Shown here piece by piece: positions 42,335-51,729 of a stretch of DNA of 64,000 nucleotides (within the stretch, counting starts at the first letter, position 1; each line of letters starts with the position of its first letter). The position numbers and the translations under genes were made by a program. Source of the DNA: JAGWNR01 sp964565685 (GTDB lineage Bacteria; Patescibacteriota; Minisyncoccia; Phycocordibacterales; PALSA-1337); NCBI GenBank assembly GCA_964565685.1, contig CAZMFR010000003.1:1-64000 (forward strand), written 5' to 3'. Under the pieces are notes generated by a model, which was not told the DNA's origin, made no database searches, and was given only the letters and a program-made list of their open reading frames with translations.

Positions 42335-44050
42335 TTACAGTTTATTCACTTCCTCAAACGGTATCACCTTCTGAAAAGCTTTTACGATAGCATCTTCTTT
42401 CATGGAAAGCATGCCTTTTTTGCGTAGAAGAGAGGAAATCGATAGTTCGGTCGGATCTTTCAAAATAGCATTCTCGATCTCTTTGTCCATTTTGAACATC
42501 TCGAAGACAGCCATGCGACCACGAGTGCCTTTTGGACAGTCCGGTGTAGGCGCGATCTGATAGACAGTGTCGGCAAAAGGGATGTCTTTCTTGTACTCTG
42601 CCGGCAAATCGGCGAATTGCTTGTCTATCATCATCTTTATCGAGCCATCTACTGGCATCGGCTTGCCACCGCCTGGAACCAACAGACTGACGAGACGCTG
42701 GGCCATAGCCAGGATCAGAGTCGGTGCGATGAGATATGGGTCGACGCCCATATCGATGAGACGTGGCACCACACCGGCGGCATTATTCGTGTGCAAAGTG
42801 GACATGACGAGGTGACCGGTCAAGGCGGCCTGAATGGCCAACTGAGCAGTCTCCTTGTCGCGGATCTCACCGACCATGATTATATCCGGATCCTGACGCA
42901 GAGTCGTACGCAAACCGGTAGCGAAATCATAGCCGATCTCCGGCCGGACCTGGCTTTGACTCACGCCTTCCATGTTATATTCAACAGGATCTTCCAGAGA
43001 GAGAACGTTGAGACCCTCCTTGTCTACTTCATTCAACATAGAATACAGCGTCGTGGACTTTCCAGAACCAGTAGGTCCAGTGATCAAGATCAATCCATAA
43101 GGACGATCTATGGCTTCCTTTAAAATATCGAGGTTTTTTGAAGACAAGCCCAGCTGGTCCATTTTCTTTACCCCTTTTTCCTGGTCAAGGATGCGCATTT
43201 CGACTTTCTCGCCATAAAAAGCCGGGAAAGTCGAAACACGGAAATCGATTTTCCTGCCGTCGATGCGCGCTGAAAAACGACCATCCTGCGGCTTTCTCTT
43301 TTCATCCAGACGCATATTCGAAACGATTTTGATTCGTGCGACCACAGCCGAATGGACTTGCGCCGGCAAGATGAGCGAGGTATTTAGAACGCCATCGACA
43401 CGGAAACGGACACGCACCTTGTCATGTAGATGCTCTATGTGCACGTCCGAAGCATTACCCTCTGTAGCGTAGCGGACGATCGTGGCCACGATCTTCACTA
43501 CAGGTGCGTCCTCTATTATAAAAGCGGCTGTTTTGGCCTCTACTTTTGCTTTTGACGTATCTATGGTTTGATCGACATCTACTGATAGCTCTGTCTCGAG
43601 CTCGGAGAGCGCCTTGGACACTTCCCCGCCGAGACCTTTGTATGACTCGAGTACTTTTTGGAAATCTTCCGGAGAGATCAGGAAAATCTTGTATGGGATG
43701 TTCTTTTTTGCGGCAATGAAGTTGAGGGCATCGCGGGCTTCGATATTGTCCGGATCTACTATGCCGACTTCCAACATGCCATCCTTGAAGCCGATCGGTA
43801 CGAATTGATAATGGGTAGCGCTTTCCTCCGGAATATAATCCAGGACATCAAAAGGAATGCTGTTTTCCGCCACGACGCGCGTCGGTATATTCAAAAATTC
43901 TCCGCGCGCAGCTAGGATGTCTTCTGGTTTTACACCAACAGAGATGAGGGCTTCGTCGAGCGAATCACCGTCAGCTTGTTTTGCTTTTACGGCTGAAACT
44001 CCGGCCTTGCTGATAAGATTCTTTTTTTGGAGGATGTCTAGAACGCTCAT
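42335..44050 (-). CDS. pilB: Pilus extension ATPase PilB/GspE
   Basis: 571 aa. N-terminal GspE domain (VLDILQKKNLI...DEALISVGV), then motor with Walker A ITGPTGSGKSTTLY near residues 324-337, Asp box LSLEDPVEYNMEGV, Walker B IMVGEIRDKETAQ and His box LVMSTLHTNNAAG. The four-Cys zinc region is reduced to a single Cys (TPDCPKGTRGR). It drives pilus assembly together with PilC. Confidence 0.95.
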   Translation of the reverse strand: MSVLDILQKKNLISKAGVSAVKAKQADGDSLDEALISVGVKPEDILAARGEFLNIPTRVVAENSIPFDVLDYIPEESATHYQFVPIGFKDGMLEVGIVDPDNIEARDALNFIAAKKNIPYKIFLISPEDFQKVLESYKGLGGEVSKALSELETELSVDVDQTIDTSKAKVEAKTAAFIIEDAPVVKIVATIVRYATEGNASDVHIEHLHDKVRVRFRVDGVLNTSLILPAQVHSAVVARIKIVSNMRLDEKRKPQDGRFSARIDGRKIDFRVSTFPAFYGEKVEMRILDQEKGVKKMDQLGLSSKNLDILKEAIDRPYGLILITGPTGSGKSTTLYSMLNEVDKEGLNVLSLEDPVEYNMEGVSQSQVRPEIGYDFATGLRTTLRQDPDIIMVGEIRDKETAQLAIQAALTGHLVMSTLHTNNAAGVVPRLIDMGVDPYLIAPTLILAMAQRLVSLLVPGGGKPMPVDGSIKMMIDKQFADLPAEYKKDIPFADTVYQIAPTPDCPKGTRGRMAVFEMFKMDKEIENAILKDPTELSISSLLRKKGMLSMKEDAIVKAFQKVIPFEEVNKL

Positions 44051-44053
44051 ATT

Positions 44054-44368
44054 TTATTGCCCTACCGGCGCAAATGGATTCGCTCTGCCTACTGGCTGTG
44101 GCGGCACTGCAATCGAATAATCGACCAATGATTGGTACGCAGGCGTCTGAAAGAAGCTAGTATCTATGTTTATGGACGAAACGCTGTTCAATATATTCAG
44201 GACGCTAGCGCCGACCGCCGCTGTAGCGCTATCAGGCGAAGAAGAGATCAATTGGGAAGTCGAAGAGCCGGAGCTTCCCTTTGAATAGAAATACCATCCG
44301 CCGGCAAGAATGATGACGATGACGATCCCGATTATTATAGTATTTTTATTTGAGGATGGATTCTTCAT
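44054..44368 (-). CDS. Small membrane-anchored protein in the PilP position
   Basis: 104 aa from ATG 44368. One N-terminal transmembrane helix (TIIIGIVIVIILAGGWYFY) and a Ser-rich external part ending NPFAPVGQ, a short NPF segment often seen at the end of pilus-assembly accessory proteins. It holds the gene position of pilP after pilM-N-O but shows no lipobox or clear PilP homology. Cotranscribed: 5 bp after pilO and 3 bp before pilB. Confidence 0.7.
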   Translation of the reverse strand: MKNPSSNKNTIIIGIVIVIILAGGWYFYSKGSSGSSTSQLISSSPDSATAAVGASVLNILNSVSSINIDTSFFQTPAYQSLVDYSIAVPPQPVGRANPFAPVGQ

Positions 44369-44373
44369 ATTGT

Positions 44374-44949
44374 TTATTGTTTCAACCAATAAGTGTCCAG
44401 AGTCACTCCGTAAGTGTATGTCCCGTTGGTCGAAGGAGACAGAGTTATGCTCGTTACATCCAGAATTCGCAAGCTTCGTTCTATATCCTGCAAGAAGGCG
44501 ATAAAATTATTGTATGTCGTGGTGACACTGAATGAGACTGTGACAGTAGAAAGACCGCTATTATAGGATGCCGCTGGATTTGCTGGCACGCTCGCAGACT
44601 GAGTCGAACCGGAATTAGACGCATTTGTGTCAGCTGATGTGGTTATGCCAGAGGCAGTGATCCCGTGTCTTGAAGCGATACCTGATATGTCTATCATCAG
44701 GCGTATATTGTCTATATTGTTGGGAACGATTTTGTCCAAACGGGATTTATCCGCATCTGAGATGGCATTATATTGTTTCAAAACTGAATCTCGCAGATCT
44801 ATCAATTTTTTAGCATTGGTTATAGCCGACAAGTATTGATTGTTTTCAGCTTGGATAGAGTTGATGACAGCTATCTGTCCAGACGTATAGGTAAAGTAAA
44901 CTCCTATGGCGAGAACGATGAGTATTAGAGCTGTGATGTTTCTATTCAT
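44374..44949 (-). CDS. pilO: PilO-like pilus alignment protein
   Basis: 191 aa. N-terminal helix (NITALILIVLAIGVYFTYTSG), a coiled-coil stretch (AVINSIQAENNQYLSAITNAKKLIDLRD) and a periplasm-side ferredoxin-like domain with VTVSFSVTTTYNNFIAFLQDIERSLRILDV, which is diagnostic for PilO. Pairs with PilN to link PilM to the envelope. In a CPR cell the external domain faces the wall space. Confidence 0.85.
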   Translation of the reverse strand: MNRNITALILIVLAIGVYFTYTSGQIAVINSIQAENNQYLSAITNAKKLIDLRDSVLKQYNAISDADKSRLDKIVPNNIDNIRLMIDISGIASRHGITASGITTSADTNASNSGSTQSASVPANPAASYNSGLSTVTVSFSVTTTYNNFIAFLQDIERSLRILDVTSITLSPSTNGTYTYGVTLDTYWLKQ

Positions 44950-44954
44950 TTTAT

Positions 44955-45653
44955 TTATTGTATTGTGGAGGAAGCCGCAGGCGCCGACGATGATGTCGAT
45001 GACGTATTCTGTCCGGATAGCTCGCTGACATATGACAGCTCGGATGGATCTACGGAGGCAGTGAAAGAAAAACCTACCTTGCCGTCCGAACCGACCGACA
45101 GGTTCGAGAGCACTGGGTTTTTTATCACGTTGTTAGAACCAAATTCAGAAGATTGGCCAAAGACATCAGATTGATAAGCAACAGAATAATAGCTATCGGC
45201 TTCGCCTTGCATAGAAACGGTGATATCATTATTCGTACCGCTATTTGCTCTGCCAGCCGAAGAGCCGGAAACAGCCGGAGCAGAAAAAGTAAAGCTCTTC
45301 CATTGAACGCTAGTTATGGTCAACTGACCGATTATATTGAAAATCTCCGAAGCCGCCAGGTGGTTCTGGATGAGATCCTTGGCTAAATTGATCTTTTCAT
45401 TTGCCGCTGTGAGGGTGCTGATGAGCGAGGTATTGAATTGATTCTGGTCTGCGGCCAAATCGTCCTTGTATTTATTTTGTTGCGAATCAAGGACTTTTTC
45501 CCAAGCGAAAGCAAAACCTGCCCCGCCCAGAGAAAGTATGAATAAGGCAACGGAGACAGTCAGCAGGATACTGACTGAATGCCTAGCCGGATTGCCGGAA
45601 GAAACAGTCATTGGTTTCTTTGGTATGAATGATGTTTGAAACTTTGGCTCCAT
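44955..45653 (-). CDS. pilN: PilN-like pilus alignment protein
   Basis: 232 aa. A cytosolic N-terminus with FQTSFIPKKPM, one transmembrane helix (ILLTVSVALFILSLGGAGFAFAW), a coiled coil and a C-terminal domain. Assigned by topology and by its place between pilM and pilO; sequence motifs are weaker than for its neighbours. FQTSFIPKKP resembles the INLLP-type PilM-binding peptide only loosely. Confidence 0.75.
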   Translation of the reverse strand: MEPKFQTSFIPKKPMTVSSGNPARHSVSILLTVSVALFILSLGGAGFAFAWEKVLDSQQNKYKDDLAADQNQFNTSLISTLTAANEKINLAKDLIQNHLAASEIFNIIGQLTITSVQWKSFTFSAPAVSGSSAGRANSGTNNDITVSMQGEADSYYSVAYQSDVFGQSSEFGSNNVIKNPVLSNLSVGSDGKVGFSFTASVDPSELSYVSELSGQNTSSTSSSAPAASSTIQ

Positions 45654-45746
45654 TTTGTTTAAGAAAAACAGCTCGCGTCTCCCCTATTGTACTATATTGT
45701 CAAGGAATATAAGCAAGGACGTTGTGTATAAAGTACTTATTTCCCC

Positions 45747-46865
45747 TTAGTCCAACTCGCTGAGTCTGCGCAATGCCGCACCTATCGCCACGGCGAATTC
45801 TGGGCCAGCTGTGGAAAGCTGGTCCGAGAGGAACGCTGGCGTTTCCATTTTGCCGAAAGGATTGGCATAGATAACTTCTGATTGAAAGCTGCTCTTGGCC
45901 AGCTCTGCGAACCCTTTTAACAAGACTCCTCCTCCTGTCAGGATCACTTTTGAGATGTTCTTATGATATTTTTTCTCGTAATTCAATAGGACTGCATTCG
46001 CTTCATAGAACATATAATCCAGATTGACTGTGATTATCTCCTTTTGGTCTTTGTACTCGTCTCCACCGGAAAGGCCATATGACCTTTTCATCGTCTCTGC
46101 TTGGACCACGGGGATGCTCATAGCTTTTGATAGAGCCAAGGTCAGGTCTTGAGAGCCCTTGTTTATGATATGCGAAGCGCGCAATAATCCGCGTTCGACT
46201 ATATATAGTTTCGTCGACTGAGCTCCCATATCCAGGATCATAACGGCTTGGAGACCTTGGTCGAGCGAAGCACGGATGGAGCTAAACAATTCTATCTCAT
46301 AAAAAGAAGGCGCCAATGCCGAACCAGCCATGATGTTCTGATAATTGGAGATGTATTCATTGCTGATAGCCACAACCAAAACGTCTTGGCCCTCTTTTGC
46401 TTTTTCAGCTGACGCGTTGTTGGAGTCTTCGCTGGCATAAGAATCCTCGCGCGGAATGACCGACCAATCGAGCATGACTTCGTTTATCGGCACAGGGATA
46501 TATTTTCTGGCTTCGAGAGAGATCACTTCGGAAATGTGCTTGTCGCCGATAGGAGGCAAAGATATAAAAGAGATCAAGGACGATGATAGCGGCAATGCGA
46601 CTCCGCAAGCATTGGTCGTCGTCTTTGCCTCATGGAGAATGTCTTTCAGCGCCTCGATTATCTTGTCATTCGATAGACTGGTGGCCCGACCGATCTCAAT
46701 GCCGGCATAAGGACCCAGAGCAAGCTCGCCATAAGTCTCCAGAACTGTCCGACCGTGCTTTTTCTTTATTTGAACCACTTTTATGGCCGATGATCCGAGG
46801 TCGATGCCTAGCACGCTCGGGCTTTTGCTCCCAAACATGGAGCTGATTTTATCCATAAAACTCAT
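45747..46865 (-). CDS. pilM: Actin-like ATPase PilM
   Basis: 372 aa. Actin/FtsA fold: phosphate 1 SVLGIDLGSSAIKVVQIKK near residues 17-35, phosphate 2 MILDMGAQSTKLYIVERG, adenosine loop KVILTGGGVLLKGF. PilM is the cytosolic base that binds PilN. It opens the pilM-N-O-x-pilB-regulator-pilT-pilC operon, and a TATACT box lies 6 bp before ATG 46865. Confidence 0.94.
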   Translation of the reverse strand: MSFMDKISSMFGSKSPSVLGIDLGSSAIKVVQIKKKHGRTVLETYGELALGPYAGIEIGRATSLSNDKIIEALKDILHEAKTTTNACGVALPLSSSLISFISLPPIGDKHISEVISLEARKYIPVPINEVMLDWSVIPREDSYASEDSNNASAEKAKEGQDVLVVAISNEYISNYQNIMAGSALAPSFYEIELFSSIRASLDQGLQAVMILDMGAQSTKLYIVERGLLRASHIINKGSQDLTLALSKAMSIPVVQAETMKRSYGLSGGDEYKDQKEIITVNLDYMFYEANAVLLNYEKKYHKNISKVILTGGGVLLKGFAELAKSSFQSEVIYANPFGKMETPAFLSDQLSTAGPEFAVAIGAALRRLSELD

Positions 46866-46871
46866 GGGAAA

Positions 46872-46877
46872 AGTATA
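46872..46877 (-). promoter_or_regulatory. -10 box of the pilM operon, leaderless
   Basis: TATACT 6 bp before ATG 46865. Confidence 0.58.
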
Positions 46878-47016
46878 GCACGGATAAAAGATAAAAGAAG
46901 AAAGGTCTTTGGGTCGGATTCAAACCTAATCTTAACCTCGCGAGGTCTCCTATGGCTTTAGCTTTTCTTTATAACTATTTTAACTTTTCTTAATAAATTT
47001 TTTCTATAGTGTGCGT

Positions 47017-47273
47017 GTGATCGTTCGCGAGAGCAATTACGCTTTCATTGACGGCCAAAAAAAGGGGCATCTTATGGAGAAAATGAGGACATTAAAGGAA
47101 ATTGCGATTCTGATATGGTTTTAAGAATTTGTATAGATTTCTGGAATTTTGATAAAGCGGTGATAATTTCCGGCGATGGAGACTTTTATTCAGTGGGAAA
47201 TATTTTATATTCCACGAATCAGAGCCCGTGTTTTCTTGTCAAAACAAAGGCGTTGAAGAAAATAGAATCATGA
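47017..47273 (+). pseudogene. NYN-domain (DUF88) protein remnant
   Basis: The 5' end reads ESNYAFIDGQ, the start of a LabA/DUF88 NYN domain. After a run of A bases the frame shifts, and the last 60 codons read IKGNCDSDMVLRICIDFWNF then DKAVIISGDGDFYSVGNIL, the acidic C-terminal half. The middle of the domain (about 75 codons) is missing, so this is an internally deleted, frameshifted gene. NYN proteins are common in CPR and are thought to be RNases. The remaining part of 46866-47016 shows no gene. Confidence 0.75.
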
Positions 47274-47289
47274 TCCCTATCGAAAACCC

Positions 47290-48081
47290 ATGAAAAAACT
47301 ATTCCTGACAATATTAGATTTTCTTTTTCCTCGCCGCCTGAATGATGCGGCTATTTTTGATATCTCACCAGAGGATTTTTATGAAAAGATCCCGAAATGG
47401 CAAGGGGAAATCTATCCGAGCATGCGAGCGATCTTTCATTACAAGGATCCCATCGCCAAGGTCATGATAAAGGAATTGAAAAGCTCGAAAAACGAGCATG
47501 CCGCCGAGATCGCCGGCTTTGCCCTCTTGAACCATCTTGAAGAGAACAATCTGAGCGATGCGATCATCGTTCCCATGCCTATTTCCAAAGAAAGAAGAAG
47601 GAAACGCGGATACAATCAATGCGAGTTGATCGCAGAATTTCTCGTGAGAGAATCTCTCGACCGAAAAAAAGCTATCGTAGATAAGACTAAACAGGATTCA
47701 AGATTTATGATTAAAGATTCAAGAAAAATCAATGATCCGGTTTCTAATTGTAATTGCAATTTTTCTCTTGATCATCATGTCTTAAATCTTGGGTCTTATC
47801 AAGACGATCATGAAATAAAAAATTCTGAAATGTGCTTTGAAATTCGCACTGACATCCTAGAAAAACCGATCGATACGGCAAAATTGGCCTTTGAAAATCG
47901 CGCAGAAAGGTTAAAAGCAAATAAAGGGGTTTTTAGGTCTAAATGCACCCTTTCACATATCGAGAGGCGTATAATCGTCATCGATGACGTCATCACCACC
48001 GGCAGTACGATGAGTTCGGCTATGGAGACTCTGCGAGCGGCTGGAGCAAAAAAAGTTTTTGGGATCGGGATCGCACATTAG
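47290..48081 (+). CDS. ComF-like phosphoribosyltransferase with insertion
   Basis: 263 aa. VPMPISKERRRKRGYNQCELIA near residues 95-116 and the PRPP loop RRIIVIDDVITTGSTMSSAMETL near 227-248 define the ComF/GntX family. The N-terminal zinc finger normally present is lacking (no CxxC). ComF proteins take part in DNA uptake; a link to the type IV pilus in this genome is plausible but not shown. Residues about 135-180 are a repeat-encoded insertion (47690-47815) that adds Asn/Cys/His-rich sequence in frame. Confidence 0.82.
   Translation: MKKLFLTILDFLFPRRLNDAAIFDISPEDFYEKIPKWQGEIYPSMRAIFHYKDPIAKVMIKELKSSKNEHAAEIAGFALLNHLEENNLSDAIIVPMPISKERRRKRGYNQCELIAEFLVRESLDRKKAIVDKTKQDSRFMIKDSRKINDPVSNCNCNFSLDHHVLNLGSYQDDHEIKNSEMCFEIRTDILEKPIDTAKLAFENRAERLKANKGVFRSKCTLSHIERRIIVIDDVITTGSTMSSAMETLRAAGAKKVFGIGIAH
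47690..47815 (+). repeat. Palindromic insertion inside the comF-like gene
   Basis: GATTCAAGATTTATGATTAA in the left arm is matched by the complement of CATGTCTTAAATCTTGGGTC in the right arm. In frame, no stop. Confidence 0.65.
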
Positions 48082-48205
48082 TTTAGCATTGGATCAGTTC
48101 TCGAGCACTTCAAAAAAACAAGATCTCCAGTTTTCGGCTTCCTCTCCCCTGTGGATAAGTTTAAATCCCAAAAAATGCCGCGTGTTATAATAAAAACCAA
48201 TAAAA

Positions 48206-48559
48206 ATGACTAAAACTCCAACGTCGTATCGCGAAGATCGGCCGTGGGGTTCATTTGAACGTTTTACACTGAACGAACCCTCAACAGTCAAGATAATCAC
48301 CGTAAAGCCCGGCGAAGCATTTAGCCTGCAAAAGCATAAAGATCGAGACGAATGGTGGAAAATTTTGGGCGGCGATGGCAAGGCGATCATAGGCGAAGCA
48401 GAAAAAGAGATAAAAGCCGGCGACGAATATTTTTTGCCGCGAGGAACGAATCACCGTATCACTGCCGGGAGATCTGCGGTGGTCTTTTTGGAGATCTCAT
48501 TCGGCGATTTTGACGAGGACGACATAGTCAGAGTGTCTGATCGTTATGGACGAATATGA
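48206..48559 (+). CDS. Cupin, phosphomannose isomerase type II C-terminal domain
   Basis: 117 aa. RPWGSFERFTL, SLQKHKDRDEWWKILGGDGKA (metal-binding HxH...E-like set) and YFLPRGTNHRITA are the cupin signatures of the mannose-6-phosphate isomerase half of bifunctional ManC/AlgA enzymes. Only this half is present; stand-alone versions occur and can isomerise mannose-6-phosphate and fructose-6-phosphate. Its stop overlaps the next gene, a GH130 enzyme, by 4 bp, so it probably joins the same mannose route. Confidence 0.88.
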   Translation: MTKTPTSYREDRPWGSFERFTLNEPSTVKIITVKPGEAFSLQKHKDRDEWWKILGGDGKAIIGEAEKEIKAGDEYFLPRGTNHRITAGRSAVVFLEISFGDFDEDDIVRVSDRYGRI

Positions 48560-49701
48560 CAAATATATATAATGGAGCATTGGTGCATTTTATCTCTATA
48601 GCTATCATAGCTGTGCTCGTTTTGGCTCTTATTTGGGAGATCTTTCGGTTATTCTTCAAATTAAAGAAGAAACTGGGGATGCAAAAACATCTCATTCTCC
48701 TTCGTCATCCGGATAATCCGATCATTTCTCCAGATCGACGAAAGATTTGGGAGTTGGAAGGCACTTTCAATCCTGGAGCGATCATAGATGATGAAGGATG
48801 CGTGCATCTGTTCTATCGTGCGATCGGCTCGGATGGATTGTCTAGGATCGGCCATGCTGTCAGCAAAGACGGCATACATTTTGACGAGCGCTCCCCTTAT
48901 CCTGTCTTTCAGCCAATGGTTGGTTACGGCTTGCCCGATCCAAAAACGTTCCACGGACCGATGACCTACGATCCGACATTCTATACTTCCGGCGGCGGCT
49001 GGGGAGGAGCAGAGGATCCGAGGACAGTACGGATAGACGGCAGAATCTACTTGACTTATGTCGCTTTCGAGGGATGGGAGCATTTGCATATGGCCGTCAC
49101 ATCGATCAGTGCGGACGATCTGAAGAAACAACGATGGAATTGGAAAAGACCTGTTTTGATATCGAGAGAGCGCAGCAAGAACTGGGTGCTCTTTCCGGAA
49201 AAATTCAATGGCAAATTCGCCATCATACACGGATTGGTAGACAAGGCAATGATCGAGTATGTGGATCGCTTAGACGCCGTGCCACATATAAAAAGCTTGC
49301 CGAATCGAGATGGGATGCCTGGGTATGAGGTAAAGAGCAGAAAAAAGCACTGGGATAGTTGGGTGCGCGGCGCAGGAACGCCGCCGATAAGGACTGAGAA
49401 CGGTTGGCTTCTCTTTTATAACGTCGTGAGTCCGCGCGATCCGGGAAAATACAAGGTCGGCGTCATGCTTTTAGATTTGAAGGATCCGTCTGTGATCACC
49501 CACCGCTCGCCGCAAGCTATCCTCGAACCGCATATGTCATATGAAAACGATGGCAAACCAGGAGTGGTATATGCTTCCGGGGCGGTTATAAAAGACGGCA
49601 GGGTCTTTCTCTATTATGGCGCTGGGGACAGACATATCGGTCTAGCGACGATTCCACTGTCACAATTACTAGAGTGGCTTGTTAAATATGGAAAAATATA
49701 G
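48556..49701 (+). CDS. GH130 family mannoside phosphorylase/mannosidase, membrane-anchored
   Basis: 381 aa. N-terminal transmembrane helix (about residues 9-31), then a five-bladed GH130 domain: NPIISPDRRKIWELEGTFNPGA, FYRAIGSDGLSRIGHAVSKDG, GGAEDPRTVRIDGRIYLTYVAF with the predicted acid in the EDPR motif, and LFPEKFNGKFAIIHG. The phosphate-binding His-Arg pair of phosphorylases reads HG here, so it could be a hydrolase rather than a phosphorylase. The anchor's orientation decides whether it works inside or outside; not resolved. Confidence 0.85.
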   Translation: MTNIYNGALVHFISIAIIAVLVLALIWEIFRLFFKLKKKLGMQKHLILLRHPDNPIISPDRRKIWELEGTFNPGAIIDDEGCVHLFYRAIGSDGLSRIGHAVSKDGIHFDERSPYPVFQPMVGYGLPDPKTFHGPMTYDPTFYTSGGGWGGAEDPRTVRIDGRIYLTYVAFEGWEHLHMAVTSISADDLKKQRWNWKRPVLISRERSKNWVLFPEKFNGKFAIIHGLVDKAMIEYVDRLDAVPHIKSLPNRDGMPGYEVKSRKKHWDSWVRGAGTPPIRTENGWLLFYNVVSPRDPGKYKVGVMLLDLKDPSVITHRSPQAILEPHMSYENDGKPGVVYASGAVIKDGRVFLYYGAGDRHIGLATIPLSQLLEWLVKYGKI

Positions 49702-49702
49702 A

Positions 49703-49790
49703 AAGTGAATGAAATCTGAAAAGAAGTAAAAAAGAAAAGATAGACACACCAAGAATTTCATCACTTTTCCTTCTTTCCATCTTTGCTTTT
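49703..49790. repeat. Imperfect palindromic element
   Basis: Purine-rich GAAAAGAAGTAAAAAAGAAAA faces CTTTTCCTTCTTTCCATCTT, between the two GH130 genes. Confidence 0.4.
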
Positions 49791-49797
49791 TCCCTTG

Positions 49798-49803
49798 TAT
49801 AAT
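49798..49803 (+). promoter_or_regulatory. -10 box of the tandem GH130 gene, leaderless
   Basis: TATAAT 6 bp before ATG 49810. Confidence 0.58.
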
Positions 49804-49809
49804 ACAAAC

Positions 49810-51729
49810 ATGTTCACAGTAACTCGAGAAAAATTGAACCCGCTTCTGTCACCTGATATAAGCCATCCGTGGGAAGCGGCGGCCACTTTCAATTGGTGCC
49901 CAATAAAGGAAGGCACGATGACGCATGTGCTATACCGCGCCTTATCGATGCCGGATCTGTTAGATGGTCAACATAGGAGCGTCTCAGTGATCGGTCATGC
50001 GACATCAAAAGACGGCACGCGCTTTTCGGGTCGCAATCCTTTCATAGTGCCGGAATATGACTTTGAAAAATATGGCTGCGAGGACCCGCGAGTGACAAAG
50101 CTAGGCACAAAATATTTTATATTCTATACAGCCCTTTCTAATTACCCTTTCAATGCCGATGGAATCCGCGTAGCGATGGCTGTGACGAAAGACTTCAAAA
50201 GGATAGAAAAAAAGGTCTTGGTTACACCCTTCAACGCAAAAGCCATGGCGCTGTTTCCGGCCAAAATCGGCAAAAAAATCGCAGCTCTGGTCACCGTGAA
50301 CACTGACTGTCCGCCGTCGGAAATATGTTATGTGGAATTTGACAACGAAGAACAGATCTCTTCGCCTGAATTCTGGAACAATTGGAAGACGCGGATGAGA
50401 GATTTTGCTTTGCCGTTACGACGCCGCGACGGCGATCAGGTCGAGCTCGGTTCTGCGCCCTTGAAAACGGCGAGGGGCTGGTTGGTCTTTTATTCTCACA
50501 TACAAAAATACGGCAGCGGCAATATGACATTCGGCGTAGAGGCCTTGCTACTGGACTTGAAAAATCCTAGACGCATAATCGGCAGGACAAACGGCTCGAT
50601 CATGGCCCCCGAAGCGTTCTATGAAAAAGTCGGCATCGCGCCAAATATCGTTTTTCCGTCCGGTGCGATGGTAAAAGGCGCCGGCGCAAAGAGCGTAGTC
50701 GAGCTATACTATGGCGCCAGCGACACACAATGCGCCATCGCTCGCATTCCCCTTTCAAATCTATTGGATGCTCTCTCGCCAAAAATCTCTGAGGAGAATC
50801 TGATCCTGCGGCGCTCGACAAAAAATCCTATCTTGACTCCACGAAAAGACATGCCCTGGGAAGCGCGCGGCACCCTGAATCCTGCGGCGCTCGACCTCGG
50901 CGGCGCAGTGCACATCCTGTATCGCGCCGTAGATTCGAATAATATATCGACCATAGGTTATGCAAAAAGCAAAGACGGGCTGTCGATCGATGAGCGTGAG
51001 GACAAGCCGATCTACATTCCTCGCGCAGATTTTGAGCGGCACGGATGCGAGGACCCGAGAGTATCAAAGATCGGCGATCGTATCTTCATGGCTTACACTG
51101 GCTTCGACGGCAATCGTCCGAGAGTGGCGATCACTTCGATCAAAGAAGCGGACTTTTTGAATAAAAACTGGGATTGGTCGCCGCCGTCCGTATTGTCACC
51201 GGATTATGTCGACGACAAGGACGCTTGCATCCTGTCAGAGAAATTTCAGCGAGAAGACGCCCCTCATGGTAAAGAATACCTCATACTTCACCGTGTCTCG
51301 GACAATATTTGCGGAGATTATGTGCCGACTCTCGACTTTGAAAAGCAAAAGATAGACAAATGCATAGATATCCTGTCTCCACGACATGGCATGTGGGACG
51401 GCTGGAAAGTCGGGATTTCCGCTCCTCCCATAAAGACGGCAAGGGGCTGGTTGCTAATCTATCACGGCGTTTCTACCACGCCGACGTATCGTGTCGGCGC
51501 GGCCTTGCTCGATCTGAATGATCCCACTATAGTCCTCGCACGCGCGTCATTGCCGATACTCGAGCCGATCATGCCATACGAACGTGACGGGGGGCCTGTG
51601 CACAATGTCGTCTTCCCTTGCGGCATCGTCCTGCGCAAAGGCATTTTATATATATATTACGGCGGCGCGGATTATTGCACATGCGTCGCTACGGCGAAAT
51701 TGGCGGATGTGCTAAGAATGTTCGAATGA
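49810..51729 (+). CDS. Tandem two-domain GH130 enzyme
   Basis: 639 aa made of two GH130 propellers. Domain 1 (about 1-320): NPLLSPDISHPWEAAATFNW, GCEDPRVTKLGTKYFIFYTA, LFPAKIGKKIAALVTVNTD. Domain 2 (about 325-639): NPILTPRKDMPWEARGTLNP, GCEDPRVSKIGDRIFMAYTG, ILHRVSDNICGDY. Domain 2 keeps the His-Arg pair expected for phosphate binding; domain 1 has TVNTD there and may be a hydrolase, a binding domain or inactive. The fused arrangement is unusual for the family. No signal peptide, so cytosolic action. Start ATG 49810 has a TATAAT 6 bp upstream; the longer frame is rejected. The stop overlaps the next ATG. Confidence 0.85.
   Translation: MFTVTREKLNPLLSPDISHPWEAAATFNWCPIKEGTMTHVLYRALSMPDLLDGQHRSVSVIGHATSKDGTRFSGRNPFIVPEYDFEKYGCEDPRVTKLGTKYFIFYTALSNYPFNADGIRVAMAVTKDFKRIEKKVLVTPFNAKAMALFPAKIGKKIAALVTVNTDCPPSEICYVEFDNEEQISSPEFWNNWKTRMRDFALPLRRRDGDQVELGSAPLKTARGWLVFYSHIQKYGSGNMTFGVEALLLDLKNPRRIIGRTNGSIMAPEAFYEKVGIAPNIVFPSGAMVKGAGAKSVVELYYGASDTQCAIARIPLSNLLDALSPKISEENLILRRSTKNPILTPRKDMPWEARGTLNPAALDLGGAVHILYRAVDSNNISTIGYAKSKDGLSIDEREDKPIYIPRADFERHGCEDPRVSKIGDRIFMAYTGFDGNRPRVAITSIKEADFLNKNWDWSPPSVLSPDYVDDKDACILSEKFQREDAPHGKEYLILHRVSDNICGDYVPTLDFEKQKIDKCIDILSPRHGMWDGWKVGISAPPIKTARGWLLIYHGVSTTPTYRVGAALLDLNDPTIVLARASLPILEPIMPYERDGGPVHNVVFPCGIVLRKGILYIYYGGADYCTCVATAKLADVLRMFE

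Noticed and set aside
16675..48165. Scattered TTATCCACA sites as a replication origin
   Set aside because: Single DnaA-like boxes occur near 16678, 20508, 38104 and 48157, but never in a cluster and not next to dnaA or dnaN.
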